In this document: positions 37,775 through 47,212 of the stretch, one piece after another
Numbering within the stretch: position 1 is the first letter of the stretch
Layout of the letters: each line of letters starts with the position of its first letter
Assembly (NCBI GenBank): GCA_019448385.1
Contig: JAGTXO010000002.1
Coordinates: 496,001-560,000 of the forward strand
Direction: 5' to 3'
Length of the DNA stretch: 64,000 nt
Source of the DNA: Diacronema lutheri
Lineage: Eukaryota; Haptophyta; Pavlovophyceae; Pavlovales; Pavlovaceae
Translations under genes and position numbers: made by a program
The notes under the pieces: generated by a model
What the model was told of the DNA's origin: nothing
The model's input: the letters and a program-made list of their open reading frames with translations, nothing else
The model's database searches: none

Positions 37775-39163
37775 TCAGCGATTGTCGTCGTTGTGCATGA
37801 GCATCTCGCGGTTGTCGTAAGCCCAGAAGCCATGCACGTCGGTGAGCATGCTTACGACCGTGTCGCCCACCTTGCACGCGAGCAGGTCGTCAAGCGTGAT
37901 GCGCGTCGGCTCGGCGGGCTTGACCATGTCGAAGATCTCGTCGCGCACGTCCTCGAGCACGACGGGCTCCTGCCCAGCCTCCTTTGCGCCGCGCAGCACC
38001 GCGCGGAAGAAGAGGTTGATCTCGAAGGAGCTGAGGTAGCCCTGCCTGCGCACGTCGAGCAGCCTGAAGAAGTAGCCGAGCGACTCGGCGGTCTTCTTGT
38101 ACCACGAGGCGAGGACAAAGTCGAGGTAGGTCTTGTAATCAATCTCGCCGTCGTATGTCTGGCACTCTTGGAAAAGGTTCTGCACAAAGGGCTGCGTGAG
38201 GCCGCCGCCGCCGTACTGTGAGAGCTCCCCGGGCGAGAGCATCCCGTTCTGGTCGGTGTCGAGCTGCAGGTACTCACCGTACACGGCGAGGGCGGTCTGC
38301 TGCGAGAACCAATTGTTCTTCGTCTCCTCCTCGCTGAGCGCCGGCCTGCGCAGCTCGTTGAACTCGTTGAGAATCGGTGAGCAGAGCATCTCGCGAATCC
38401 GCACGCAGCCCCTGCGCTTCGGATCGAGGAAGAAGAGGAACTTGCGCACGGCGGTGCATACGTAGAACGGGATGAACGACTCCTGCAGGCCTTCGAGGGC
38501 GGGCAGCGCGGGCAGCAGATCCGTGATGTAATTCTCAAGCTGCGTCTCCGTCAGCTTGCCCGTGCCCGTCGAGTCGTACGCGCGCACCTCGAGAAAGGAC
38601 GAGAGCAGCGACGAGCGGCGCATCACCCATTGGAAGTAGGGCGTGATGCAGATGCGGCCGTCGTCGTCGGCGGGAAACTTGAGGAAGTGCGACGCGCGCA
38701 TGTAGTTGTCCGAGACCGGCGCGGGCATGCGCGCAGCCACCGCCACGAACGCGTCGTATCCTATGCGCGGCTCGGCCGCAGGCTGCGCGCCGTGCGAGAC
38801 GCCCTTGGAGAGCTCGAGCCAGAGGGCCTCGAGCTGGCCTTTGTCAAGCACGTGCGAGAGCTTGCGCTCAAGCAGCCGCTGTCGTGCCGCTGCGAGCAGC
38901 TTGTGCCGCGCGAGTGACGCCGACGACGGCGCGGGCGCGTCGCCGTCGGTCGGCGCGGGCGCGCCGCCGCCGGACGCGCTCGACGGCGGCGACGACGGCT
39001 GCGCACTCGGCTCGCTCGAGCGAAAGTAGAAGCGCGGGACCTGGGCATACGTTGGGTCTTTCGCCGCCTCGGCGCGCTGCTTCTCTTCCCACGCCCGCCT
39101 GAGGTGCTCCTGCACGTCGCGCTCTGACGCGGGCGCGCCGGGCGGGTGGCGCGCGGGCCTCAT
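37775..39163 (-). CDS. PPP2R3C: PP2A regulatory subunit B''-gamma (TONNEAU2/PPP2R3C type)
   Basis: Single exon of 462 residues from the ATG at 39163; the frame is open to a GTG at 39253 but without another ATG. After a disordered 90-residue start the protein follows the B''-gamma family throughout: YDSTGTGKLTETQLENYITD, FIPFYVCTAVRKFLFFLDPK, RGCVRIREMLCSPILNEFNE and the EF-hand-like LDTDQNGMLSPGEL and LDVRRQGYLSSFEI. Plant TON2/FASS targets PP2A to the cytoskeleton for division-plane control, and animal PPP2R3C works at centrosomes. The promoter region once shared with the WD40 gene is now separated from it by the MULE at 39356-45177. Confidence 0.92.
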   Translation of the reverse strand: MRPARHPPGAPASERDVQEHLRRAWEEKQRAEAAKDPTYAQVPRFYFRSSEPSAQPSSPPSSASGGGAPAPTDGDAPAPSSASLARHKLLAAARQRLLERKLSHVLDKGQLEALWLELSKGVSHGAQPAAEPRIGYDAFVAVAARMPAPVSDNYMRASHFLKFPADDDGRICITPYFQWVMRRSSLLSSFLEVRAYDSTGTGKLTETQLENYITDLLPALPALEGLQESFIPFYVCTAVRKFLFFLDPKRRGCVRIREMLCSPILNEFNELRRPALSEEETKNNWFSQQTALAVYGEYLQLDTDQNGMLSPGELSQYGGGGLTQPFVQNLFQECQTYDGEIDYKTYLDFVLASWYKKTAESLGYFFRLLDVRRQGYLSSFEINLFFRAVLRGAKEAGQEPVVLEDVRDEIFDMVKPAEPTRITLDDLLACKVGDTVVSMLTDVHGFWAYDNREMLMHNDDNR

Positions 39164-39346
39164 GGGCTTGGCGCGCGGCGCACGCGCAACGCGGTAGCGC
39201 GCCGAGCGTGGGGGCGCGTTGTATTGCGCGGTGCCGTCGGGCGCGGTGCGCACCCTGCTCCTCCTCGCTGCGCGCCGGCGTCGAATGCCGCGCGTTCCAC
39301 GCTCTCAGCGCGACTACCGCCATCCCTGGGTTCAAACTGCGTTCCA

Positions 39347-39355
39347 ATATAAAAT
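39347..39355. promoter_or_regulatory. Target-site duplication of MULE, left copy (TATA-like)
   Basis: ATATAAAAT directly abuts the left TIR and is repeated exactly at 45178-45186. Nine bases is the standard MULE target duplication. The sequence is TATA-box-like and lies 184 bp upstream of the PP2A B'' ATG. Confidence 0.95.
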
Positions 39356-42300
39356 GGGAGTTCCGTACTTTTCGACGTTTCAAACTTTGCCTCCGTACTT
39401 TTAGACACTTCCAAAGTGTTTGCAAACTTTCGCCCGGACTCCGCCCGGACTCCGTACTTTTCGACGCTGGACCCAAAACTTCGTGCGGGAGCGCGCGTGA
39501 GCGGCGCGGGGCCGGCGGAACGCGCGCGTGCGCATGAGTGGCGGTTCGCGCTGCGGCTCACGACATGACCGTCGGTCTTACTTTCATGCGTCTTTCGTGC
39601 GTCCCTCGTTCGTTGCCGCAGGTACCGCTATCACGTGCGACTGGATGATGATGACGCGCCGCGGGCGCTCGACGTCGCTCGCACCGCTCGATCTTCCGCC
39701 TCCGGTTCAGCTGAGCCAATCGGTGCTTGGGCAGAGTGGTGGAGACTGGATGCTGCGCACTTTCCGACGCAAGGAAGTGCGCGTCCCAGGAAAGGGCAAC
39801 TGCTGCCCAATCTCCATCTCGGCCGCGTTTGCGGCCGATGGCGTCACCGTCTCGCCGAGCGACGTCCGCATCAAGATGATCGAGGGCATCAAGATGTACA
39901 AGGGCGAGACGATCGCTGGCCAGATCTGGGCGAACACCATACTGAACGAGGAGCGCGACGGCAAGAATTCGCGCAAGCGAAAGAGGTTCAAGCAGACCGA
40001 CTGGTGCGCCAACATGGGGAAGCGCAAGGTCTCCGGCCTGGTCAACGAATATTGCGACAGGAAGCTCAAGCCGACCGAGTGGTGCGGCGAGAGCGACATC
40101 ACGATGGTCGCGATCACTTTGGGCGTGAAAATTCACATCTACATGCGCACGGCCAAGGACGGCTCGTGCTGGGCACTCACGCTCGGCACCGACGAGCAGC
40201 GGCGCGCGTTCGGCCTCCAGTCGCTCGCGGATGGTCACCTCACGCTTTGGCTGGCCTTCGACGGCGGCCACTATGCGCCGCTCCTTCACGTCGACGTTTT
40301 GGACCGCGGCTTCCCCGACGTGACGTCCGACCCGTCTCGCGAGGTGGAATCCGGAAAGCTCGGCCAGCCCTACCTGAATCCGTTCACGACCGCCGCCTCC
40401 GTGCGCGCCCTCGGCGAGCCTGTGGCATCGGCGAGAACCGCCACCGCAGCCACCACCACTGCCGAGCCTGACGAGCTCGCCACTGAGACAGCCGCCTCGA
40501 GCGCCGCCGTGCCCGCGACCAAGCCCACCGCCAAGCGCGCCGTCGCCGAGCCCGTCGCCGAGCCCGCCGCCAAGCCCGCCGCCAAGCCCGCCGCCGGCGA
40601 GCGCGCCAAGAAGCGTTCCACCTCGTCAGTCGCTGCCTCTGGCGGTGTGGCCGACGTGGCCGACGACGCGACGTCGGCGCCGATCGCGCACGCAATGGCA
40701 GCTGCTGCTGGAGCCGCGCGAAGCGCGCTGAACTTGTACGGTGCCGACAAGGCGCGCGCAGACCCCTTCAAATTCACGCGCTACGCGCACCTCATGATTC
40801 AAGCTGAGATAACGCGTTTGGACTTTGTCGACCTCCAGCTTCCACAAGATGCTCTCTACGAGATCGTGAGGCGAGAGCTCAGAACGAGCCCGGTTGCAGG
40901 TGTGCTTACCGCGCGCCGCGCCGGCCACGCGACCGCCATAGCTCCCCGTCGCGCATGCATGCTGTGCTGTGCGCGGCTCGTTCACTGACTCCCTCAAACC
41001 CACATTCGCCAAGACAGTCGCGCCGACCAGCAGTGACGACGATCCCTTCGAGTGCGACGGTGAGCTGGCGCGCGCACGCACGCACACCCACCCGCAGCGC
41101 AACCGACGCACTCATCTTTGTCTCATGTGAGTGTGCCGAGCTCACACGCTGTTTTGCAATACGCGTTATGACCGTGTGCTGCGCCTCACGCTGTCCCAGT
41201 GGGGGTAGACGACTTGGTCGGCGCGAACGACATTGTGAATGGCTCAGAGCCAGATGGTAAGCTTGCTGCCCCGAGCGCGCGTCAGCGCGCCAGCCTTTCC
41301 CACAGCGCCTAACCCTCAATCATGCGAGCTCGCCCACCCGTCACGCGCCGCAGGCGTTTGTGCTCAAGCGCTTCCGGCATACTCGGGCGGGGACGGCGAT
41401 GAGACGTGGCATCTTGCTCCCTACCAGAGATCTGCTGATGAGCAGCCGCCTTCTCCTCCTGAGTCCAGCGATGATGATGAATCTGCTGATGACGAGGATG
41501 ACGAGCGCGCTACCGCACGACCGCGTCTTCTCCTCGAGTATGACGGCCCCGAGAAGGAGAAGAAGAGGTCAAAAGCAAAGAACGAGATTTTCGTCTCTCC
41601 AAGGACCATCGCGGAACTCGGCAAGCTCACGCCTCCTGAGATCATCACCCAGGGGTCGACTTTTCCGTCGGCCGAGCACTGCATGCTCGCGATCAAGGAG
41701 CTCGCGGTCAGGGTCAAGGCGCCGCGCCCCAAGGTGAACATCAGACGCGGCAATCACGATGAGTACGTTTCTTTGAACTGCACGTGCACTGCGGCCACAT
41801 GTGCGTTTGCGGTGCTCGCAGGCACGACGCGGCGGCGCGCAGGCTGCCGACGCGATGATCAACCCGCACAATGGGTAGTGCGCACATACGTGGGGCACAC
41901 TTGCCCGCGCGAAGTGCCGGCGGCTACGGCTGGCGACAACGACGCGCAGCCAAAACACGTGAGTGCAGCGCGCATAGCCTGTCTGCCATCTCCGCGACGC
42001 GCATGCTTTAGTCCTCTCCTCACACGCTCTTACTTCTCGCGCGCGCCTGCTTTTGGCACTTCCCCGTCGTTGCTACACGCGTGTGCCCTTTACGCTGGCG
42101 TGTGTGTGCGCATGCTACTGGCTTGTTGCGCAGCGAGGCCAAGGCCAGAGTCAATATGCCTACACCGACTTGGTGCCCCTCGCTTTGGACGCTTTGAATA
42201 CCAACCCAAGTGCGTAGCAGCTTGCGCGCTGCAGCAGCCTGCCACGCATCGCCGGCTGATCCACCTGCATGTGTTGGCCGCAGCGTGAAAGGACTAACGT

Positions 42301-45177
42301 ACCCCACCCCGTATTGCTGTGCGTGCTCACACGCTGCGCACATGCTCGCCAGACTTTACCGCTGCGGCCTTCAAGGTCCTTTTGAAGGGCTACGTGCCCG
42401 GCGGCTTTGATGTCAACTCAAGTGTGCCTGACCACGCCCTCAAGGCAGCGCGGTTTCGGCTTGCTGGCGACCCGGAGAAGCGGGTGCATTGGATGCCAAA
42501 TCTGATCGACCATCTGAACAAGGCTGGGCATGTCGCAGAGCTGCTCACGTGCAACGCGGACACGATGAAGTCGCGGCTCGTGCACATCGCCAAGCTGCGC
42601 CACGAGCGCAGTAACCGCGAATTGGGCGATGCTGCGCCAGCATTTAACGAGAACGACTGGGTCTTCCCGACCCTTGACCCGGCCAAGACGTACGTCGTTG
42701 GCTTCAACTTTATCCCCAAGCACGTGAAGGAGGTTTACGATGAGCACTTTGCGCAAGCGGGCTTTGAAGTAATCTTTGTTGATGCTGCGCACTTACGGCG
42801 GGGCCCTGGCCACGGTTACAAAGGAGGTGTGTGCTGCGTGCCTTCGCCTGTGGGGCAAGCCAGCCACTCAATCCCATCTGCGTGTCCGCTGCGCGCGCGC
42901 TCAACTCGTAGGGACTATCTTTGTGATCACCACGGTCAATGCCAACCGGAACATTGTCGCGCTGGCTTACTCGTTCAGGTTTGACACGGAGAACCAGGGC
43001 GCGTGGGAGGACATGTTCGCTTTCGCCAAGACGCACTACCCCACGCTTAACACGCCGAAGGGGGTAAGCCTCTCTGACGGTGACAAGGGCATCTCGAACG
43101 CGCACCGCAAGGTCTTTCCGTGGCGGGGTAAGTTCCGGTGCTACGAGCACAAGAAGCTGAACATCTTGCAGCACTCGAGCTTGACTTCCAGGGTGCGTGG
43201 AGAGGCGCTGCGGGCATACAGGCTCTGCATCGAGGCAAAGACCGACCGTGACTTTGATGCGGCATGGGCCTGCATGCCAGACGAGGCGCGCGACCACTTT
43301 CCGCAGGCGCAGTGGCCAGAGTTCTTCCCGATCATGTGCAAGCACAGCCTGCACGGATGGTTCACGTCTTCGGTCGCGGATTCCGAGAACAACGCGCTGG
43401 CGACAGCGCGCTCGCAGGATCCGTTCAACGCCCTCCTCACGATCGTCGAGCAGTCCGCCGAACGCCTGGCCAAGCAGCAAACTTTGGCGATCGATCATGC
43501 AGCAGAGCGCGACCTCGTCATGCCTGGACTTCCGCCCGCAGTGGTCAAGCTGCTCGAACCGGTCACGCGGCTTGCGGACTCGATGTCGACGGCCAGGACA
43601 CAGAAGGTGGGCGGAGCGAACCACGTCTACAACGTCGGTCGGCTGAGCCAGGCCGATGAGGTACGTGCAGTCGTGCACGTTCCGGGCATGTGGCGGACGC
43701 GCGTTATGTGTGTGTGCGCGCGTGCACGCGCGTTGTGTGTGTGTGCGCGCGCGCACACACGTATCTGGTTCGCTCACCTGTGGTGCGACGACGCCCCTCT
43801 CCTGCTGTTCTCTCTTGGCTGTGCTGCGCTGCCTGATCAGTTTCGGACGGTTGCGCTCAGGGCGTACGCGTGCTGTCCCCTCCTCAAGCTCAAGGTGTAC
43901 CCGTGCCACCACGTTTGCCACGTGTGCAGCGTTGCTAAGCTGAGGGTGTGCGACTTCGCGCCGCTATGCCACACCGAGGCAACCTGGCGCAAGCAGCTCG
44001 GCTTGTCGGCGCTACCGGCACCTGCCGCGGGTGGCGGGCAGCGCGAGCTCGCCGACAACGTGCGAAAGCAGCGCTGCCCACTGCCTGACGTGGCTGCGGT
44101 GCTCTCGGAGTCTCCGAAGGGGGCGCACCTGCAGCTCGTGATCGCCGTCCGTCCCGGCACGTGCAGCGCCTGCGCGCGCGCCCTCCGCGCGAGCGAGCTC
44201 TCAGCGCGCTGCGCGCCATCTCACGGGCTACGGCCTCCGTCTGATCTGCTGGTGCCGCCTCCCTCCCTGTGTCGTGCATCCCTGTGCTCTCTACAGTCGC
44301 CGGACGACCACCCGCGGGTGCCGACGCGCGCTTCCGCAGAGGCACGGAGCGCCCGCCGACCGCCAAACCACTTCCCTCGCACGAGCGACGCCCGGCGTAC
44401 GCGCCTGGCCGTGGCGGGCGACCGCGCGCGCGCCCCTCCGGCCCGATTGGTGGGCTGGACGCAAACTTTCCCGGGCACGATGCTGCTGCTGCGCTCCGAG
44501 CTGCGGCGACTCCTGCGCACAGGTTTGCGCAGGAATGCGCGTCGTTTAAGCCAGGTGACAACTCGCTCGCCATGATCGACGGCTACAACCAACGGGACGC
44601 GTCTACGCCCCCCGGGCACAAGTGGTGCTGCGCGTGCTATGCTGGAGCGCGTGCGAAGGACGGCGCGAGCGACGCAGACGTGGCAGCTGTGGAGAAGTCC
44701 AAGGTGTCTGGATGGCACCTGTGCCGGGGATGCCGCTGCCCTATCCACACGGCCATCTTCTGCGACAAGGTCTGCAACGGCGAGGGCGACGGCGACTACC
44801 TGTGCGGCCACTGCTTTGCTGTGGCCGGCTTGCCGGCGCCGCCGCCCCCTCCGGCGGGCGGCAAGGAGGACTGGGAGGACTACGATGATTCGTCTGAAGA
44901 CGTTCCCAAAAAGCGCCGCAAGACAAGCATGGGCGCGCAGCAGCAGCCGCATGGCGAGGTGAACGCGCGGAAGCAGAACTGCTGCAAGCAGTGCGGGAGG
45001 CCCGGGCACAACAAGAGGAGCTGCCCGGAGCTCAAGCAGCAGAGAGCTAAGTGAGTTCAGCTGCGCGTCAAAAAGTACGGAATGACACGTCGAAAAGTAC
45101 GGCGCCTCCGTACTTTTCGACGGATTGTCTAAAAGTACGGAGGCAAAGTTTGAAACGTCGAAAAGTACGGAACTCCC
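39356..45177 (+). mobile_element. Mutator-like element (MULE), apparently complete
   Basis: 5822 bp bounded by perfect 52-bp TIRs (39356-39407 and 45126-45177, starting GGGAGTTCCGTACTTTTCGA) and a perfect 9-bp target duplication. The motif TCCGTACTTTTCGACG or close variants recurs in both ends (about three on the left to 39465, about five on the right from 45065), a likely transposase-binding array. The internal gene runs left to right and encodes an OTU-like domain, a zinc-finger DNA-binding domain, MULE transposase and a zinc knuckle. Perfect TIRs and duplication indicate a recent insertion. A GT/CG microsatellite lies in an intron at about 43700-43760. Confidence 0.95.
39534..45054 (+). 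CDS. MULE transposase with N-terminal OTU-like cysteine protease domain
   Basis: Exons inferred: 39534-40899, a short one ending 41059, about 41360-41958, about 42350-42826, 42912-43660, 43895 onward, and a last block to 45054. Exon 1 has an OTU-like core: VPGKGNCCPISISAAF (catalytic Cys), WCGESDITMVAITLGVKIHI and DGGHYAPLL (His). Next comes an acidic linker, then the MuDR-type WRKY/GCM-like zinc finger (FPSAEHCMLAIKELAVR ... LNCTCTAATCAF ... TYVGHTC). The transposase core has FVDAAHLRRGPGHGYKG with TTVNANRNIVALAYSF, LSDGDKGISNAHRKVF and the downstream E region SVADSENNALATA. A Cys/His cluster (VYPCHHVCHVC) replaces a clear SWIM motif. The C-terminus has a Cys-rich domain and a CCHC knuckle (CKQCGRPGHNKRSC). 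OTU and transposase could be two genes if the 40.9-41.4 kb introns are wrong. Confidence 0.85.
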
Positions 45178-45186
45178 ATATAAAAT
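45178..45186. promoter_or_regulatory. Target-site duplication of MULE, right copy (TATA-like)
   Basis: ATATAAAAT, identical to 39347-39355, lies 43 bp upstream of the WD40-TPR ATG, a plausible TATA position if transcription starts shortly downstream. The original promoter therefore kept this element after insertion. Confidence 0.9.
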
Positions 45187-45229
45187 TACGAACTTTCGTG
45201 CGGAACTGCAGGGCGGACACATCGTCCCG

Positions 45230-46990
45230 ATGGGAGCCGGCGTCCACGAGATGCTCGCGCGGCGGGAGGTTGGCCGGGGGGCGTCTCTGCGCAAGCACGA
45301 CGTCTGGGCGCGGCGGTACGAGTGTTCGGCGGTGCTTGCGCATCACCAGGGCTGCGTCAACTCGCTCAGCTGGAGCGCCGACGGCCGCACGCTGCTGAGC
45401 GGCTCTGATGATCGGCTCGTCGGCGTCTGGTCGTTCGCGTCGAGCTGGGAGGGGCAGCTGCGCGCGATGCTGCGTACGCGGCACGTGGGCAACATTTTCG
45501 ACGCGCAGCAGTGCCCGTTCGAGCCGGATCTCGTCCTGACCAGCGCGGCCGACGGGCGCGTCGGCCTGACCCACCTGGCGGGCGGGGAGCCATCGCTCCT
45601 CTTCGAGCCGAGCACGCACGGCGTCTCGTCCAAGCTCGACTTCCAGCCGGGCGCATCGCGCGTGGTGCTCGTGCCGTTCAAAGACGGGCTCGTCCGCCTC
45701 TTCGACCTGCGCGACCCGGCGCGCACAGTGATGAAGCACGCGACCAAGCCCCCCCACCCCCCTTCCGGGGCCAACGACGTGAAGTTCCGCCCGTTCAGCA
45801 CCGCGCAGTTCGCGGTCGCGTCGGACGACGTCGTGCTGCGCGTGTACGACCTGCGCTACCCGCAGCACGTGCGCCGCGCTCTCGCCGGCGGCGGCGGATG
45901 GCACCCTGGCGCCGACAGCCCGTGCGCGCAGCCGGTCGGCGCGCTGCTTGCGCTCGGCCCGAGCGCGCCGCCGCTCTCGTTCACCGCTGGCGTGAGCGGG
46001 GTGTGCTGGTCGCGCTCCGGGCAGCAGCTGCTGGTCAATTACCGCGACGCCGACCTCGCCCTCCTTGACGTCCCCGCCGACCTCGGTGGGCGCTCGACGT
46101 CGGTCGACGGCGGCGCGGTCGTGCAGCCCGCAGAATCGCTCCTTCGGCTGTGGCCGCGGCAAACGTTCAGCGGGCGTGACAACGTGGAGACGTGCTGCAA
46201 AGAGGCGTGTTTTCTCCTCGACGAGCAGTGCGTCGCGACTGGCGGCGACTGCGGCAGCCTCTTCATCTGGCGCGCGCAGACTGGCGAGCTTGTGCGGCGC
46301 ATCGTCGCAGACCGATGCATTGTCAACTGCGTCGCGAGCCACCCGACGCTGCCACTCCTCGCCGTGTCGGGGATCGATCACGAGATCAAGGTGATCGATG
46401 TCGGTGCCGAGCCGCAGCACGCGCGCACGGACGAGGCCCGCGAGCGGCACGCGGCGCACGCGGAATGGCCACAGCGGCAGCGACGCGAACGGAGCGTGCC
46501 GGCCGCCGCCGCGAGTCAGGCGCTCCGCGCGGCCGCGCGGCTGCGCGAAGAGGCGAATGGCGCGTTTCGCGACGGCCAGCTCGACGCGGCCGAGGCGCGC
46601 TACCGCTCCGCCGAGGAGGAGCTGCACTTTGTGCCGCCCAACGCGAGCCTCGCCACCGAGCGGCGCGCGCTGCTCGTCGCCGTCTGGCTCAACCTGAGTT
46701 TGTGCATGCTGCGGCTGCGCCGGTGGGGCGCGGTCGTGGGCTACTGTGGCCTCGTCCTGCAGAAGGAGCCCGGCTCGGTCAAGGCGCTCTACCGGCGCGC
46801 GAGTGCGCTGCTCGAGGGCGCGCGCGAGTACGACGAGGCGGAGCGCGATGTGCGCGCCGGCCTCGAGCTTGAGCCGACCAACGCCGAGCTGCTGCGCCTC
46901 AGGCAGGCCATCCGGCTCGCGCGCGCCGCCGAGCGCCGCGCGGAGGGAGCGCGCTTCCGCAACATGTTTGGCGGGGGCGGCGACGAGTAG
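45230..46990 (+). CDS. WD40-TPR protein, DCAF8/WDTC1-like
   Basis: 586 residues from the ATG at 45230; the open frame extends upstream into the MULE end but that part is transposon sequence. An N-terminal WD40 propeller begins HHQGCVNSLSWSADGRTLLS and GSDDRLVGVWSF, with further blades at DLVLTSAADGRVGL, VKFRPFSTAQFAVASDDVV with RVYDLRYP (a DxR box), and SGIDHEIKVIDV. The C-terminal 190 residues form TPR-like helices (LREEANGAFRDGQLDAAEAR, VLQKEPGSVKALYRRASALL, ERDVRAGLELEPTNAELL). WD40 plus C-terminal TPR with a DxR box matches WDTC1/ADP, a substrate receptor of CUL4-DDB1 ubiquitin ligase. That role is inferred from architecture. Confidence 0.88.
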   Translation: MGAGVHEMLARREVGRGASLRKHDVWARRYECSAVLAHHQGCVNSLSWSADGRTLLSGSDDRLVGVWSFASSWEGQLRAMLRTRHVGNIFDAQQCPFEPDLVLTSAADGRVGLTHLAGGEPSLLFEPSTHGVSSKLDFQPGASRVVLVPFKDGLVRLFDLRDPARTVMKHATKPPHPPSGANDVKFRPFSTAQFAVASDDVVLRVYDLRYPQHVRRALAGGGGWHPGADSPCAQPVGALLALGPSAPPLSFTAGVSGVCWSRSGQQLLVNYRDADLALLDVPADLGGRSTSVDGGAVVQPAESLLRLWPRQTFSGRDNVETCCKEACFLLDEQCVATGGDCGSLFIWRAQTGELVRRIVADRCIVNCVASHPTLPLLAVSGIDHEIKVIDVGAEPQHARTDEARERHAAHAEWPQRQRRERSVPAAAASQALRAAARLREEANGAFRDGQLDAAEARYRSAEEELHFVPPNASLATERRALLVAVWLNLSLCMLRLRRWGAVVGYCGLVLQKEPGSVKALYRRASALLEGAREYDEAERDVRAGLELEPTNAELLRLRQAIRLARAAERRAEGARFRNMFGGGGDE

Positions 46991-47067
46991 CTTCGTGCGT
47001 TTGGCCGCCGGTTGGGCATCGGCGAGGGAGTTCTGCGAACTGCGAAGTGCTTTTATTATGCCCGCAA

Positions 47068-47116
47068 TTAGGGCGTCGTTATTCCTATATAATACTATAT
47101 ACTAACGATTCCTATA
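47068..47116. promoter_or_regulatory. AT-rich promoter-like island with TCGTTAGTAT-type motifs
   Basis: In a 222-bp gap, an AT-rich island contains GCGTCGTTA (47073-47081) and, inverted, ATACTAACGA (47099-47108), whose reverse complement TCGTTAGTAT is the core of the 731-749 motif. ATTCCTATAT occurs twice (47081-47090, about 47107-47116). It lies about 100 bp upstream of the kinase ATG at 47213. Confidence 0.45.
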
Positions 47117-47212
47117 TGCACATAAACATCTGTACCACCTGGGTCGGGTGGGCAGTCCTCGCGTAACGGCGTTGCCAGGGTCGCGGCGCCCGGCGCGGCA
47201 GGCGGGCCGACA

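Noticed and set aside
39163-39253. GTG start for PP2A B'' at 39253
   Set aside because: Eukaryotic gene; the first in-frame ATG is at 39163 and the extension shows no family similarity.
43700-43765. GT/CG microsatellite as a coding insertion in the MULE transposase
   Set aside because: It lies between a GTACGT donor at 43661 and an acceptor near 43894, so it is intronic.
45125-45229. 35-residue N-terminal extension of the WD40-TPR protein
   Set aside because: It is encoded by the MULE end (TIR) and target duplication, so it was not part of the ancestral gene.
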